From: Opisthorchis felineus
Lineage: Eukaryota; Platyhelminthes; Trematoda; Opisthorchiida; Opisthorchiidae
Direction: 5' to 3'
Length of the DNA stretch: 64,000 bases
NCBI GenBank assembly: GCA_004794785.1
Contig: SJOL01002009.1
Coordinates: 43,984 to 107,983, forward strand
The notes beneath the pieces are model-generated. The model had not been told where the DNA came from, did no database searches, and was given only the letters and a program-made list of their open reading frames with translations. Position numbers and translations under genes: made by a program. Positions 47,283-57,353 of the stretch are shown one piece after another. Numbering within the stretch: position 1 is the first letter of the stretch; every line of letters begins with the position of its first letter.

Positions 47283-49497
47283 TCTGATATCATCATTAGC
47301 ATCGACAGAACATCAGTACTCAGGTGCTTCGCTGCCGTACAACCATAATTTATGTGGAAGCTTTATTCTGAAGAAAAGTGGATGGAGCATTGGCTTAGTG
47401 TTAGCCCACAACAATCATTCCGAGGGACCTACATCTCCCAGGCACCCATTCAGACAATCTGCATAGAAGCTAAAAACAGAAGGACCACTGACATCGACTA
47501 GCAACAATATCTTACAGCGCCTCCAACCATAAACAGGAGGTATCACGCGGACCCCATCCTAGACGGCGAGTCAACGAAAAACAGCACCCAGACTTTTCGT
47601 CATCCTTTTCATACCCCTCTGCCACGTCAAAGGTTGACCACCTCCTCCTTGCGCCATTTTGCCCTGGGTACGAAGAACAGCATTTTATCCGGCAAACGAT
47701 GATCCGGCGTACGCAATACACATCCGCGACTTTTGGTGTTGGACACATTTTTCGACTGAAATCCCCGTTACACAGCCGAACACTGGTCTCGTTGCTGACT
47801 CGCTGGCACTAGCCTCCACGAGTTATGGTCCTGAGACAACCGTCGCCGAAGACCTGAAGACGTTCCGGACCCGTTGCTCGAAGAGGTCACGTCTCACGGC
47901 CACACTACAAAACAGATTCAAGCAACAGCATGAGGCGACTAATGAAGCGTTACTCTAAGAGCCCCGTTACGACTAGTGAGCACTTTGTGACTGTCGCACT
48001 CACTACGGGCCCATTTTTGAGAATGGGCACTACTACTGGCTCTCCCACGTTGTCTGGAGTGGTCTCCTTTTCCAAAATAAAGGCAAATAAATCGGACAAG
48101 CGCTAACGGAGGACTTTAGTCCCATCTTTGAACAACGCGGCTTTCTGAACCTGTTCTATTTCCTTGGCCTTCGGTGTCTACCCGGATTTACGGTCGCCGC
48201 GTATGCTCACTTTCACTTGACGTCAGATAATTCGTCACGTCAAATCATGTTCGGGACCGGCGGGAATGTTTCTCTGAGATTCAAGTACCACCACTGTTCT
48301 GTCTGATATCCAGTGCTTGACCGAACCTGGTGGCGCCGTGTCACAGGCAAAACTCCCGGCATTGTGAAAAGATGTGGCGATATCGTTCCAGCGCAGTTGA
48401 CAGAGTCCGTAAGATGGTTGTGACAAGTTCGTCTTACTTCGAGATCGGCAAGCCTCTCAGATGCTAAGGGATTCATCCGCGCCTTATGCAGCCGTGGAAA
48501 GCGAAGAAAAAGGCAACCTCACACAAATGTGTGGTCAGAATCCACGCAAGTGTTCCAAAACGACCGGCAGTCAGCTGTTAGTCCGCGCCATCAGTAATTG
48601 ATGGCGATGTGATCAGTTTGGGTTCGTGGCTGGTATGGTGCTGGAGGACACCATGTTGCCAGAAGACTTCGGTTATTTCGGAATTTTGTACTGCATAAAA
48701 ACGGTCTGAAGTAAGCACATAGCTGGAGCACTCGTTCACCGTTGTCCGTACGTACCGAGTCCAATCCAGGTCGACCACCCGATTGGCTCTGAACCTGCCT
48801 ACTTATGCATTCAGATCTCCGACAACCACAATGACAACTGGGCTTTTAGCCCATCGCAACAGAGCATTCAATGCGTCATAAAACTTGTCTTTGATGGTAT
48901 CAGAGCTACAACTGTTTGGGGCGTAGGCAGACATGACAAAGAGACAATCACCAACTTCCAATCTGTAGGACTCCTTTACGGACGCTGCCAGGCGAACCGA
49001 GCAGAGGCGATTATCAACGAGTGAACAGTCAAGCAAGGATCCTTTCGCCCAGTGAATTGGGACTATGCCGACCCCTGCACAGCGTATATCAATGTCAAGC
49101 GAGTCTAGAGCAGAAGCAGAGCGATAGCAGCTTGTTTTCTTGCTTGCTTCAGAGCGCAAACATTAAAACCTGCCATATAGACCAGGTTACGAGGCTTAAA
49201 GGTGTCTGAGGTAGTAGCACCGACTGACGCTCAGAGACTGCAGCCAAAAGTGATCCAAAACGAACGGGGCCGTCAGTCTTGATGAATGGGCCCACAAGGA
49301 GTGCTATGTGAAACAGAAAGAAGAGAGGTGTCAGCAAGAGCCTGTTTTCTCTTACCCACCCTGCTGTTTGCTGCTCCCAATCACACCCGGCTGATAACAC
49401 CATGCGACGGTCGAAATGACATGATAATATTTTCACTTGTGACGTCCATGGCTGTAGGCGGGTTAGGATACTGCCAGGGCGCCTGGACGTAGACTGC
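47283..49497 (-). mobile_element. Non-LTR retrotransposon copy with internal RT deletion
   Basis: Minus strand, domains in order. A 5' leader spans about 49495-49160 and the endonuclease 49160-48800 (GVGIVPIHWAKGSLLD, VDNRLCSVRLA, FVMSAYAPNS, VVVGDLNA). The linker is at 48780-48230, then the start of RT at 48120-47970. After a jump come the C-terminal part and 3' UTR, 47960-47283. The RT palm with YxDD is missing between about 47970 and 47960. The same parts, intact in order, are seen at 57354-60485. Confidence 0.75.
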
Positions 49498-50130
49498 AGC
49501 ATCACCATGACTGACAGCAAAACCTGATGAAAGCACTGGTACTTCGTTACCGTAAAACTAATTTAGTTGGATAAGGCCTTATAGTCGAAAGAGGAAAAGT
49601 GGGGTAGGGAGAGGGACCTAGGGCTAGCCTACAACAAACATCCGAGTTGCCTAAACCTCCAACACTCAATCAGACAATCTGAATATAAACTGACAGCATG
49701 AACGTTGCTTACACCGGTTGGCCGTCATATCATTCACTGTCTCCAGCCACGGAAAGAGGTCACGTGGACCCCATCCTAGAAGGTGAACAGGACCAGCGGC
49801 ACCCAAACTTTTCGTGCCATCCTTCATTCCCCTCTGCCACCTCAAATTCTGTCCACCTCTAAGTTTCCATCACTCCAAATTAGGCACGGAAATCAGCACT
49901 CATTTTGATGGCCGGGAACCCGGCATGCGTAACAAACTGCCCGGCCAACTTAGTTCGCCATGCTGGATACATTCTCGGAGTGAAGTGTCGTCTGGTTCAA
50001 CCAAAAGCCGTCTCCCAATCACCTCATTGCGAGTTCGTTGGTTCCAGCCGACGCCAGATCTAGTTCTGAGACATCAGTGGTCAAAGACCTGGAGGCGAAT
50101 AGACCATACCAAAGAACTGCATGGTTTCGG
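49498..50130 (-). mobile_element. 3' fragment of non-LTR retrotransposon
   Basis: On the minus strand this shows the C-terminal region of the element in broken frames and a 3' UTR. It ends near 49500 with a tail related to gctgtcagtcatggtgatgc. It lies directly upstream of the previous copy in the same orientation. Confidence 0.65.
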
Positions 50131-50139
50131 TCAGCTTTC

Positions 50140-52060
50140 CTAGTGGCGTCTGCTCACCGTGAACCTTTGCAAATATGAGAACAATGCAATTTCATCATCA
50201 GACTCGTCATCATCAACTATAAAAACCGTGTACAGGTTGTGCAGTGGCCATGGCTGCCAGTTTCGTTCGCCACTGATCTGGGGAGATACGGGTGAATAGC
50301 TACGCACTAAATGCAGTAGCTGACATAAATGAGGCGTGAATCCATGAGTTAGAGTGAACTTTTCATTAAGGGGACCGGAAGGAGAGAATATGCACCGAAG
50401 ATAACAGCTTGGATGCACGCATGCCACTGAGCACGCGAATGAGCCATGTCTGTCAGTCTCCAGCCATTGATGTGACTCATTATGGGGTCCAAATCCACGG
50501 AGACCGTAATGACCAGCGCAGCCGATTTTGCTGGTAATGGTCTTCATACCTCGCTGCCAAGTTATCGCTTAATCCCCATTGGCTCGTTTGAACCCTTCTC
50601 GTGGCTGTGCGAAAAGAGCCCTCTAAAGAAGTCTGTCGGAATGGCATACGGAGCACACACTGTAGTTTGTATATTTTAACTCGACAACGTTCTCAGTCGG
50701 AGGGATCTGAATACTGAGATTTCGGAGACCTTCCAGAGTTCGCATTAATGAGAAAATTAAACAGTGGGGTATGCACTATTATCAGACACCATCACTTTCA
50801 GGAAAACTTTTGAAGAGCTCCCTATATTCTCAAGCACCCACAGTATGTAAATACATATAGCGTATGATATTCGAGAACTTCTGGAGCATACCCAAGAGAG
50901 TAGGAATGTACGAACCGGTCGACAGAATCGAGCGCATTCTTGAGGTTAAAGAACATCACGATTGTATGACCCCTATACGTATGTCGTTGCTTTAACATCT
51001 GGCGGAGTGCGAAAACGTTGTTTACTTGGCATCTTCCCGAACGCAATCCTGTCTGCTGCTCTCTGGTCCTGTCTTCACTAGCCTTCGTAGGACGACGTAA
51101 GATAAGCCGCGCCAGTCTGGTTACAACAGGAGTCAAGATAATTCCTATGGGGTTGCCACACTCACCGAGAGTACCCTTTTTGTAAATGGGCATTGCTATC
51201 GATTCATCCCAGTGGGCTGGGACAGTCTCTTTCGCCCAGAGGCAATGTGGGACAAACACCCACTGAAGACTTCAGCTCCATCTTTAAACAAAGCAAGTTG
51301 GAGTTCGTCGGGACCAGCAGCTTGGTGACTCTTGAGGGAGAAAATTTATTCGCCCATTTCCGAAAGCATCGGGGGTTTTAGGTTCCCTGACCAGGACGCT
51401 GCTGCAGCTCACGAATCCGAGTGAGCAACTGTTGCTCACTCAACCCAACGATTCAGGAATTGCTTTTATGAACAGCAATTTCTATCGTTGATTGTTTGGC
51501 TCACCAGAGGCCTTCGGACTTATTGCGCGTATCATCTGGAATGGGTTATACACATTCCCATGGTTTCTCGCCTCCTCTATCTCCTCGGGTTTCTGGACCA
51601 ACCAGGCAGACGATCCACGCAGACGCTCTTCTCCACCTGACGTCTGACAGTTCATCGGGTTGTATGCTACTGCCGACTATTTCGACCTTCGAGCAATTTT
51701 AGTGTCGCTCGAGATTCAGTGCCTATATCAATTCGTTTGCACCGTTCCAAAAGCAGAGAGCCCATTATCTTTCAGGATTGCGGACAGGAATTCCCAGTAA
51801 GAGCCAATATCAGATGTACTGTCTGAAAGGGACTTCAATCGACGATTTTGGTGGGTTAGCTTACATCAGGATCCGAGAACTTCTCAATGGCCAGACAAGC
51901 TGCGAACACCTTGCGACGAAACGCGTAATCTGATCCAATACAGGTGTCCCAGAACGACTGACAATCGGTAATTGATCCACACCACATAAAGCCATGCGGC
52001 CTATCTGTGTTGGAGGTTGGCCCACATGCAAGGGGGACCATGTGCGAAGCGGCTTCGGTT
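50140..52060 (-). mobile_element. Degraded non-LTR retrotransposon, linker-RT-tail
   Basis: On the minus strand, 52040-51280 is endonuclease/linker remnant. 51259-50820 is the N-terminal half of RT (LWAKETVPAHWDESIAMPIYKKG, LTPVVTRLARLILRR, REQQTGLRSGRCQVNN, FFNLKNALDSVDR). About 50800-50560 is further RT sequence in broken frames. 50560-50140 is a 3' tail homologous to 780-1120. This tail differs from that of the copies ending in the GAT microsatellite, so at least two subfamilies are present. Confidence 0.7.
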
Positions 52061-52169
52061 ATTTCGGTACGGCATAGAAAGTGTGTTCCCAGCGTAGGAA
52101 ATGAGATACTGAATCGTTAATAAGGCCTCATTCGTACGTCTAGACGCTGGAATACATAGCAATATCAGC

Positions 52170-52370
52170 TGCTATTTTCGTTCAGTGTCATGGAGGTGTT
52201 AAGTCCTGATGTTCAGCTGGAGTGTACTAGAACAGCAAGTGTGCAAATGTGCAAACCACAAAATTAGGTTGATGGATGCCCTGAAGCAAGATTGAAGAGG
52301 CTTGGGTCAAGATGTAGTTCATGCATCCACTAAAAGTACGCCTGAGTAGTTTCTGGAGGTTTGGAGGTGA
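52170..52370. repeat. Dispersed repeat with possible gag-like coding, copy 2
   Basis: Counterpart of the repeat at 46675-46830. It shares gttgatggatgc and the following 60-70 bases with moderate identity. Confidence 0.4.
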
Positions 52371-52743
52371 AATGTCCGAGGAACATCGGCTTCTGTCTCG
52401 ACTTTGTATGTCTCTGTGGTTTTGCTGTACCTAGTTTTGCTTTCTGTCACGAAGAGACTGGACGTTACAGTGGTGTGACGGTCTGTGTACCTCGGCGACC
52501 CATTGAGCTATACTTGGGGGTGTCCGCGCGACACTCGCATTCTCTCATACCAGGTTGGTCAGTGGTTAGAGGTCTGACGCACACGGTCTCCTGGTTCTCC
52601 AGGTGGAGGTTTGGAAGATGTGTGGCGATTTGTTCCGTAAAAACGGTAGTGTATTTTCATTTCCCGCCAAATGCAGCTGCCTTGCTGTCAGGCTTTCGAG
52701 CCAAAGGCTTTCGTTGAAGACCCTAATCGTCCTCCTGTCTAGG

Positions 52744-52891
52744 TGTGGCTATTTTTATATTCTAGTTCAGTTGAATTCCATATCACGGAACGATCCACTT
52801 GTCTGCAGCATAACTTCCTCGAAGTTGTTTGTCTTCTCCATTCCGGTGAACTAACGAGTCTGACTGATACATTACCAAAGAGGATATAGCA
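52744..52891 (+). repeat. Left LTR (possibly 5'-truncated)
   Basis: It matches the last 149 bp of the right LTR with about five substitutions in the bulk of the sequence, ending ggatatagca versus ggatataaca. Sequence before 52744 does not match what precedes the corresponding point on the right. Confidence 0.8.
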
Positions 52892-52925
52892 CTGGCGACG
52901 GGAACCCAATGCGAATACAAACATA

Positions 52926-53680
52926 TCAATTTCAGCTGACGGTTTGAAAGCAATCCTTCAACAGCAACAACCGCAGTTCGAACAATCGCAATCGCGACTT
53001 ATTCAGTCTCTTACTCAAGTTATCAGTCTTCAGACATCAGTTCCATCTCAAAGTGGCACTTCGTTATCCTTTGCCGATTCTATTGCAGCAACTGTTACCG
53101 AATTTCTCTAAGAACCGGCATCTGGTCTCCTATTCGATTCATGGTACAGTCGCTGGGGAGATACTTTCCAGAATGAGTTTACCGACAAAGATGATGCGTG
53201 GAAATCCCGTCTCTTGGTTCGGAAACTTGGAACCCTCGAGCACGATCGGTTCACGAACTTCATTCTTCCCAAACATCCAAAGGACCTAAACTTTGCACAA
53301 ACAGTGGAACAACTCCGTGAAATTTTCGGTGAGCAGCATTCACTTTTTAATGTTCGATACAGTTGTCTCAAAGTGGCCAAGTGCGGTGCCGACGACTACG
53401 TCACTTTTGCCGGGGTCGTCAACCGTGAGTGTGAAAACTTTCAACTGCAGTCACTTACAGAGGATCAGTTCAAGTGTCTAATTTTCGTTGCTGGTCTTCA
53501 GTCTCCGCAGGAATCAGATATTTGCACTCGATTGTTTTCCAAGCTTGAGCACGAGAAGGATATTACCGTGAAAGTACTCACCACCGAATACCAACGTTTG
53601 CGTAATCTTAAACACGATACCGCAATGGTACAGCAGACGTCACGACCTACTAATCCCATTGAAACGAACCACTGTTTCAC
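52926..53680 (+). pseudogene. Disrupted gag of the gypsy element
   Basis: The gag frame contains a Gln-rich N terminus, then FDSWYSRWGDTF, DDAWKSRLLVRKLGT, NFILPKHPKDL, FGEQHSLFNVR, VNRECENFQLQSL and LRNLKHDTA, typical of Mag/gypsy capsids. Three lesions are visible. The only nearby ATG is one base out of frame, TAA interrupts at 53109-53111, and TGA at 53682-53684 falls in the zinc-knuckle region. The copy cannot make a full capsid. Pol lies in the -1 frame relative to gag. Confidence 0.8.
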
Positions 53681-56600
53681 ATGAGGAAAAACGCCAACAT
53701 CCTGTTGGTCCCGTGGCGAGTGGCATTATGCACGTTTCTGTCCACTCAAGAGGCACCAGTGCCAAACGTGTCATCGGTGGGCCACAAAGAAGGATTCTGC
53801 CGTACCCCAAAAAAACCAGTACCCAAAAACCAAAAGAGCTTCAACAGTCCAATCAGCAACACAGTCAAAAGGCAGTCGTACAAGAAACGTCCGCAGTCCA
53901 GACCTGTGTTTGCAACATTCCAATTTGAATTTGAATCCAGAAGGAAATACCTTACAGTTTTCATCAACAAAATGCCAATCCGTCTGCAACCCGACACAGC
54001 TTCAGATATTACGTTGGTCTCACGTTCCAGTTGGGAGTTGGTAGGAAAACCTGTTGTGTCATCCACGAACCATCGGGCCCAAAGTGCATCTGGCAGTACC
54101 GTACTACTGACTGGCAAGTTAGCCTGTAATGTATCATTCAACAATCTACATTTTTCAGGAACTTGTTATCTCACTGAATGTCCTTATTTGAACATTCTTG
54201 GACTTGATTGTGTTGAGAAACTTGATCTTTTCAATGTACCTTTATCATCTGTGTGCAGTGCTCTGGAATTTTCATCCTTCTCAGACATTGCAGAACACTT
54301 TACTAACACGCTCAAGACAAAATTCAACGATGTCTTCCAAAGTGGCCTTGGATGCTGTACTAAAACCAAGGCAAGCCTCAAACTCCAACCCGACTCCAGA
54401 CCAATTTTCAGACCGAAGCGTCCCGTACCATTTGCCACTCTCGCAACTGTGGAGAATGAACTTGTTCGTCTCCAGCAATCCGGAGTTATCCAGCCAGTAA
54501 ACTATTCATCATGGGCAGCTCCTTTTGTTGTCATCAAAAAAGCAAATGGCAAGATGCGCATATGTGCTGATTATTCCACTGAATTAAACGCCGTGTTAGA
54601 CTCTCACCAGTATCCATTACCGGTACCAGAAGATCTGTTCACCAAGCTCAATGGTGGAAAATGTTTTGCAAAGCTGGATCTCGCTGATGCTTACCTTCAA
54701 ATAGAAGTCTCTGATGACTCCAAAGAACTTCTGACAATTAACACACATCGCGGTTTGTTTCAATTTAACCGTCTGCCATTTGGGGTAAAATCTGCACCAG
54801 CAATATTTCAACAAACAATGGATGCCATGCTAAATGGTTTATCAGGAGTTGCTGCTTATTTAGATGACATCATTCTCACAGGTTCTAGTCAAGAAGAACT
54901 TTTGCATCGTTTGCATTGTGTACTCGAACGAATTCAGCAATATGGTTTTCGTCTACGTGCAGAAAAATGTGCATTTTTTCTCACTTCCATCAAATATCTT
55001 GGATTTATTTTTGACGAAAATGGTCGCCATCCAGACCCAGAAAATATTTCTGCCATACAACAAATGCCAGCACCGACGGATTTAGCAACCTTGCGCTCCT
55101 TCCTCGGTTTGGTAAGCCATTACAGTTCATTTTTGCCAGACATGCATCGTGTCCGTGAACCACTAAATCATCTTTTAAAAAAGGATGTGCCTTGGAACTG
55201 GTCACATCAGTGCCAGTCCGCTTTTAACAAAGTGAAATCACTTCTCAGCTCTGATCTGTTACTCACACATTACAATCCAGCCCTGGACATTACTGTTGTT
55301 TCAGACGCATCCAACTATGGTATTGAAGCTGTCACCTCTCACGTTTTCCCTGACGGAAACGAAAAAGCAATTGCCCATGCAGCTAGATCCCTAACAATTA
55401 CCGAGCGCAATTATGGTCAGATCGAAAAAGAAGCTTTAGCGATAATCTTCGCCATCAAGAAGTTCCACAAAATGCTCTATGGACGTCATTTTACGCTCAT
55501 CACTGATCATAAGCCCCTTCTCGGCGTTTTCGGATCGAAGAAAGGCATCCCTGTTTACACAGCCAACCGTTTGCAACGTTGGGCTACAATGCTTCTGGGC
55601 TACGACTTCTCCATCAAGTACCAGTCTACTGATGCTATTGGCCAAGCTGATGCATTATCAAGACTCATGGATTCTCAACGTCAACAACCCGAAGATGCTG
55701 TTGTTGCCGCAATAACGGTGGAACCAGAAGTTAACGCAGTGCTTGCTACTACAATCCGTGCACTTCCAGTTACTTCTGCCATGGTTCGCGACGCCACTGC
55801 TCGTGATCCGTTACTTCAAAAGGTACTCCATTTTCACCGCACACACTGGCCTGCAGTATGTTCCGATAAACAACTTCAACCGTTCTACCAACGTCGATCC
55901 TCACTTTCCGAGGTTGATGGTTGCTTACTCTTCGCAGAACGGGTAATTGTGCCCCCGGAATTACAGAGCGATGTCCTTAAACAATTTCATTTTGGACATC
56001 CCGGTATTAACCGCATGAAGGCGCTAACACGTAGTTATGTCTACTGGCCGAGCATGGATAAGCAGTTAGAAGAACTTGTACTCAAGTGCTCAAAATGCCA
56101 ACTAGTTGCAAAATCCCCTCGGAAAACGGAATTATGTTCATGGCCTGTTCCAGAAACTCCATCGTCACGACTTCGTGTTGATTTTGCAGGACCAATCAAC
56201 GGCCAACAATATCTGATCTTAGTAGATGCCTATAGCAAGTGGCCAGAAGTGTTTAGCATGAACCATGTTACTGCTTGTGCTACCATTTCAAAACTACAAC
56301 ATGTGTTTAGCCACTTTGGAGTTCCAAACATCATTGTCTCTGACAACGACAGTGCATTCACGTCCGCTGAATTTTCCGCTTTCTGTCAAGAAAATAGCAT
56401 ACAACATGTGCGATCACCACCGTTCCATCCACAATCAAATGGCCAAGTGGAAAGATTTGTGGACACTTTCAAACGCGCACTCCTAAAACTCAAAGGGGAG
56501 GGGACCACACCGGAAATCATCGAGACATTTCTGCTGAGTTACAGGGCGACACCAAATGTTAACGCTCCACATGGTAAGTCCCCGGCGGAGGTACTTATGA

Positions 56601-57139
56601 ACCGGAAGATCCGTTTACCCGTTGACGTCATCCGTCCAACACCACATTCGCCAACCGGCAGAAACACAAATATGGAAGTTCAGTTCAACCGACATCACGG
56701 TGCTGTAAGTAGCATATTTATACCCGGCCAATCTGTGCTAGCGAAAGACTATCGTGGTGGTGTGGAAAAGTGGACACAAGGTATAATTGTGCGCCGTGCT
56801 GGAAGAGTTGTCTATGAGGTAAACGTAGGCTCCACTATCTGGGTCCGTCATGCCAATCAGCTACGCTCTTCCTATCTTCCAGCGACAGCTACACTCGATC
56901 CTGTTCTTCCACTGGAGATTCTTCTCGACACATTTGAATTAGCTCAAAAGCAAAAATCTCCAGAGCCGATGAATGAACCAGTAATTTCCAAAAGTTGCGC
57001 ACCTAGAAGATGGACCGATCGAATACGAAGGCCCGTCATACCAATGCAACTCAACCCTCAGCAGCAGTCCTACGATCGAGCACTTCAAAGGGGAGGTGTT
57101 AGGAGGACTACCTCCAAACGAACAAATCCACTTTGCTAA
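53681..57139 (+). CDS. pol: Pol polyprotein of the gypsy element
   Basis: Uninterrupted ORF of 1152 codons. The aspartic protease active site is DTAS at 105-108. Reverse transcriptase spans about 265-450 with the first catalytic Asp in KLDLADAY (333) and YLDD at 393-396. RNase H spans about 535-662 (SDAS at 541-544, TDHKP at 608, ADALS at 656). The integrase zinc module is H770/H773...C803/C806. The integrase core is D834, D888 and E924, spacing DD35E. A GPF/Y-like module lies near 1031-1062 (GGVEKWTQGIIVRRAG to WVRHANQLR). The first 70 residues are out of register with gag and may not be translated as such; the ATG at the ORF start is probably not a real initiation site. All catalytic residues are present, so enzyme functions could be intact although gag is not. 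Confidence 0.92.
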   Translation: MRKNANILLVPWRVALCTFLSTQEAPVPNVSSVGHKEGFCRTPKKPVPKNQKSFNSPISNTVKRQSYKKRPQSRPVFATFQFEFESRRKYLTVFINKMPIRLQPDTASDITLVSRSSWELVGKPVVSSTNHRAQSASGSTVLLTGKLACNVSFNNLHFSGTCYLTECPYLNILGLDCVEKLDLFNVPLSSVCSALEFSSFSDIAEHFTNTLKTKFNDVFQSGLGCCTKTKASLKLQPDSRPIFRPKRPVPFATLATVENELVRLQQSGVIQPVNYSSWAAPFVVIKKANGKMRICADYSTELNAVLDSHQYPLPVPEDLFTKLNGGKCFAKLDLADAYLQIEVSDDSKELLTINTHRGLFQFNRLPFGVKSAPAIFQQTMDAMLNGLSGVAAYLDDIILTGSSQEELLHRLHCVLERIQQYGFRLRAEKCAFFLTSIKYLGFIFDENGRHPDPENISAIQQMPAPTDLATLRSFLGLVSHYSSFLPDMHRVREPLNHLLKKDVPWNWSHQCQSAFNKVKSLLSSDLLLTHYNPALDITVVSDASNYGIEAVTSHVFPDGNEKAIAHAARSLTITERNYGQIEKEALAIIFAIKKFHKMLYGRHFTLITDHKPLLGVFGSKKGIPVYTANRLQRWATMLLGYDFSIKYQSTDAIGQADALSRLMDSQRQQPEDAVVAAITVEPEVNAVLATTIRALPVTSAMVRDATARDPLLQKVLHFHRTHWPAVCSDKQLQPFYQRRSSLSEVDGCLLFAERVIVPPELQSDVLKQFHFGHPGINRMKALTRSYVYWPSMDKQLEELVLKCSKCQLVAKSPRKTELCSWPVPETPSSRLRVDFAGPINGQQYLILVDAYSKWPEVFSMNHVTACATISKLQHVFSHFGVPNIIVSDNDSAFTSAEFSAFCQENSIQHVRSPPFHPQSNGQVERFVDTFKRALLKLKGEGTTPEIIETFLLSYRATPNVNAPHGKSPAEVLMNRKIRLPVDVIRPTPHSPTGRNTNMEVQFNRHHGAVSSIFIPGQSVLAKDYRGGVEKWTQGIIVRRAGRVVYEVNVGSTIWVRHANQLRSSYLPATATLDPVLPLEILLDTFELAQKQKSPEPMNEPVISKSCAPRRWTDRIRRPVIPMQLNPQQQSYDRALQRGGVRRTTSKRTNPLC

Positions 57140-57353
57140 CGATTTGTTTTGTATACTGAAACCTTGTTTCTACATTTCAGCCTCTCACTGACATCCTATT
57201 GGACTGTTAGCTCTTTTTATATTCTGGTTCAGTTGAATTCCATATCACGGAACGATCCACTTGTCTGCAGTATAACTTCCTCGAAGTTGTTTGTCTTCTC
57301 CATTCCGGTGAACTAACGAGTCTGACTGATACATTACTAAAGAGGATATAACA
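57097..57353 (+). repeat. Right LTR
   Basis: It begins TGTTAGG after a purine tract and ends TATAACA, giving short inverted ends. The last 149 bp match the left LTR. If the LTR is defined only by the matched part, it begins at TGTTAGC, 57205. Confidence 0.7.

Larger units (their letters stand above)
52744..57353 (+). mobile_element. Ty3/gypsy LTR retrotransposon (Mag-like)
   Basis: Terminal direct repeats of about 148 bp lie at 52744-52891 and 57205-57353. They differ at only a handful of positions, mostly in the first ten bases. A primer-binding-site candidate, tggcgacgggaaccc, starts two bases after the left repeat at 52893. Gag spans 52926-53680 and pol 53681-57139. A purine-rich tract, aaaggggagg at 57087-57096, is followed by TGTTAGG. 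That suggests the true right LTR may start at 57097 (257 bp), leaving the left LTR short of its first 110 bp. The protease-RT-RNase H-integrase order and GPF/Y-like end place it in Ty3/gypsy; Mag-like is my reading of the RT. Confidence 0.9.
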
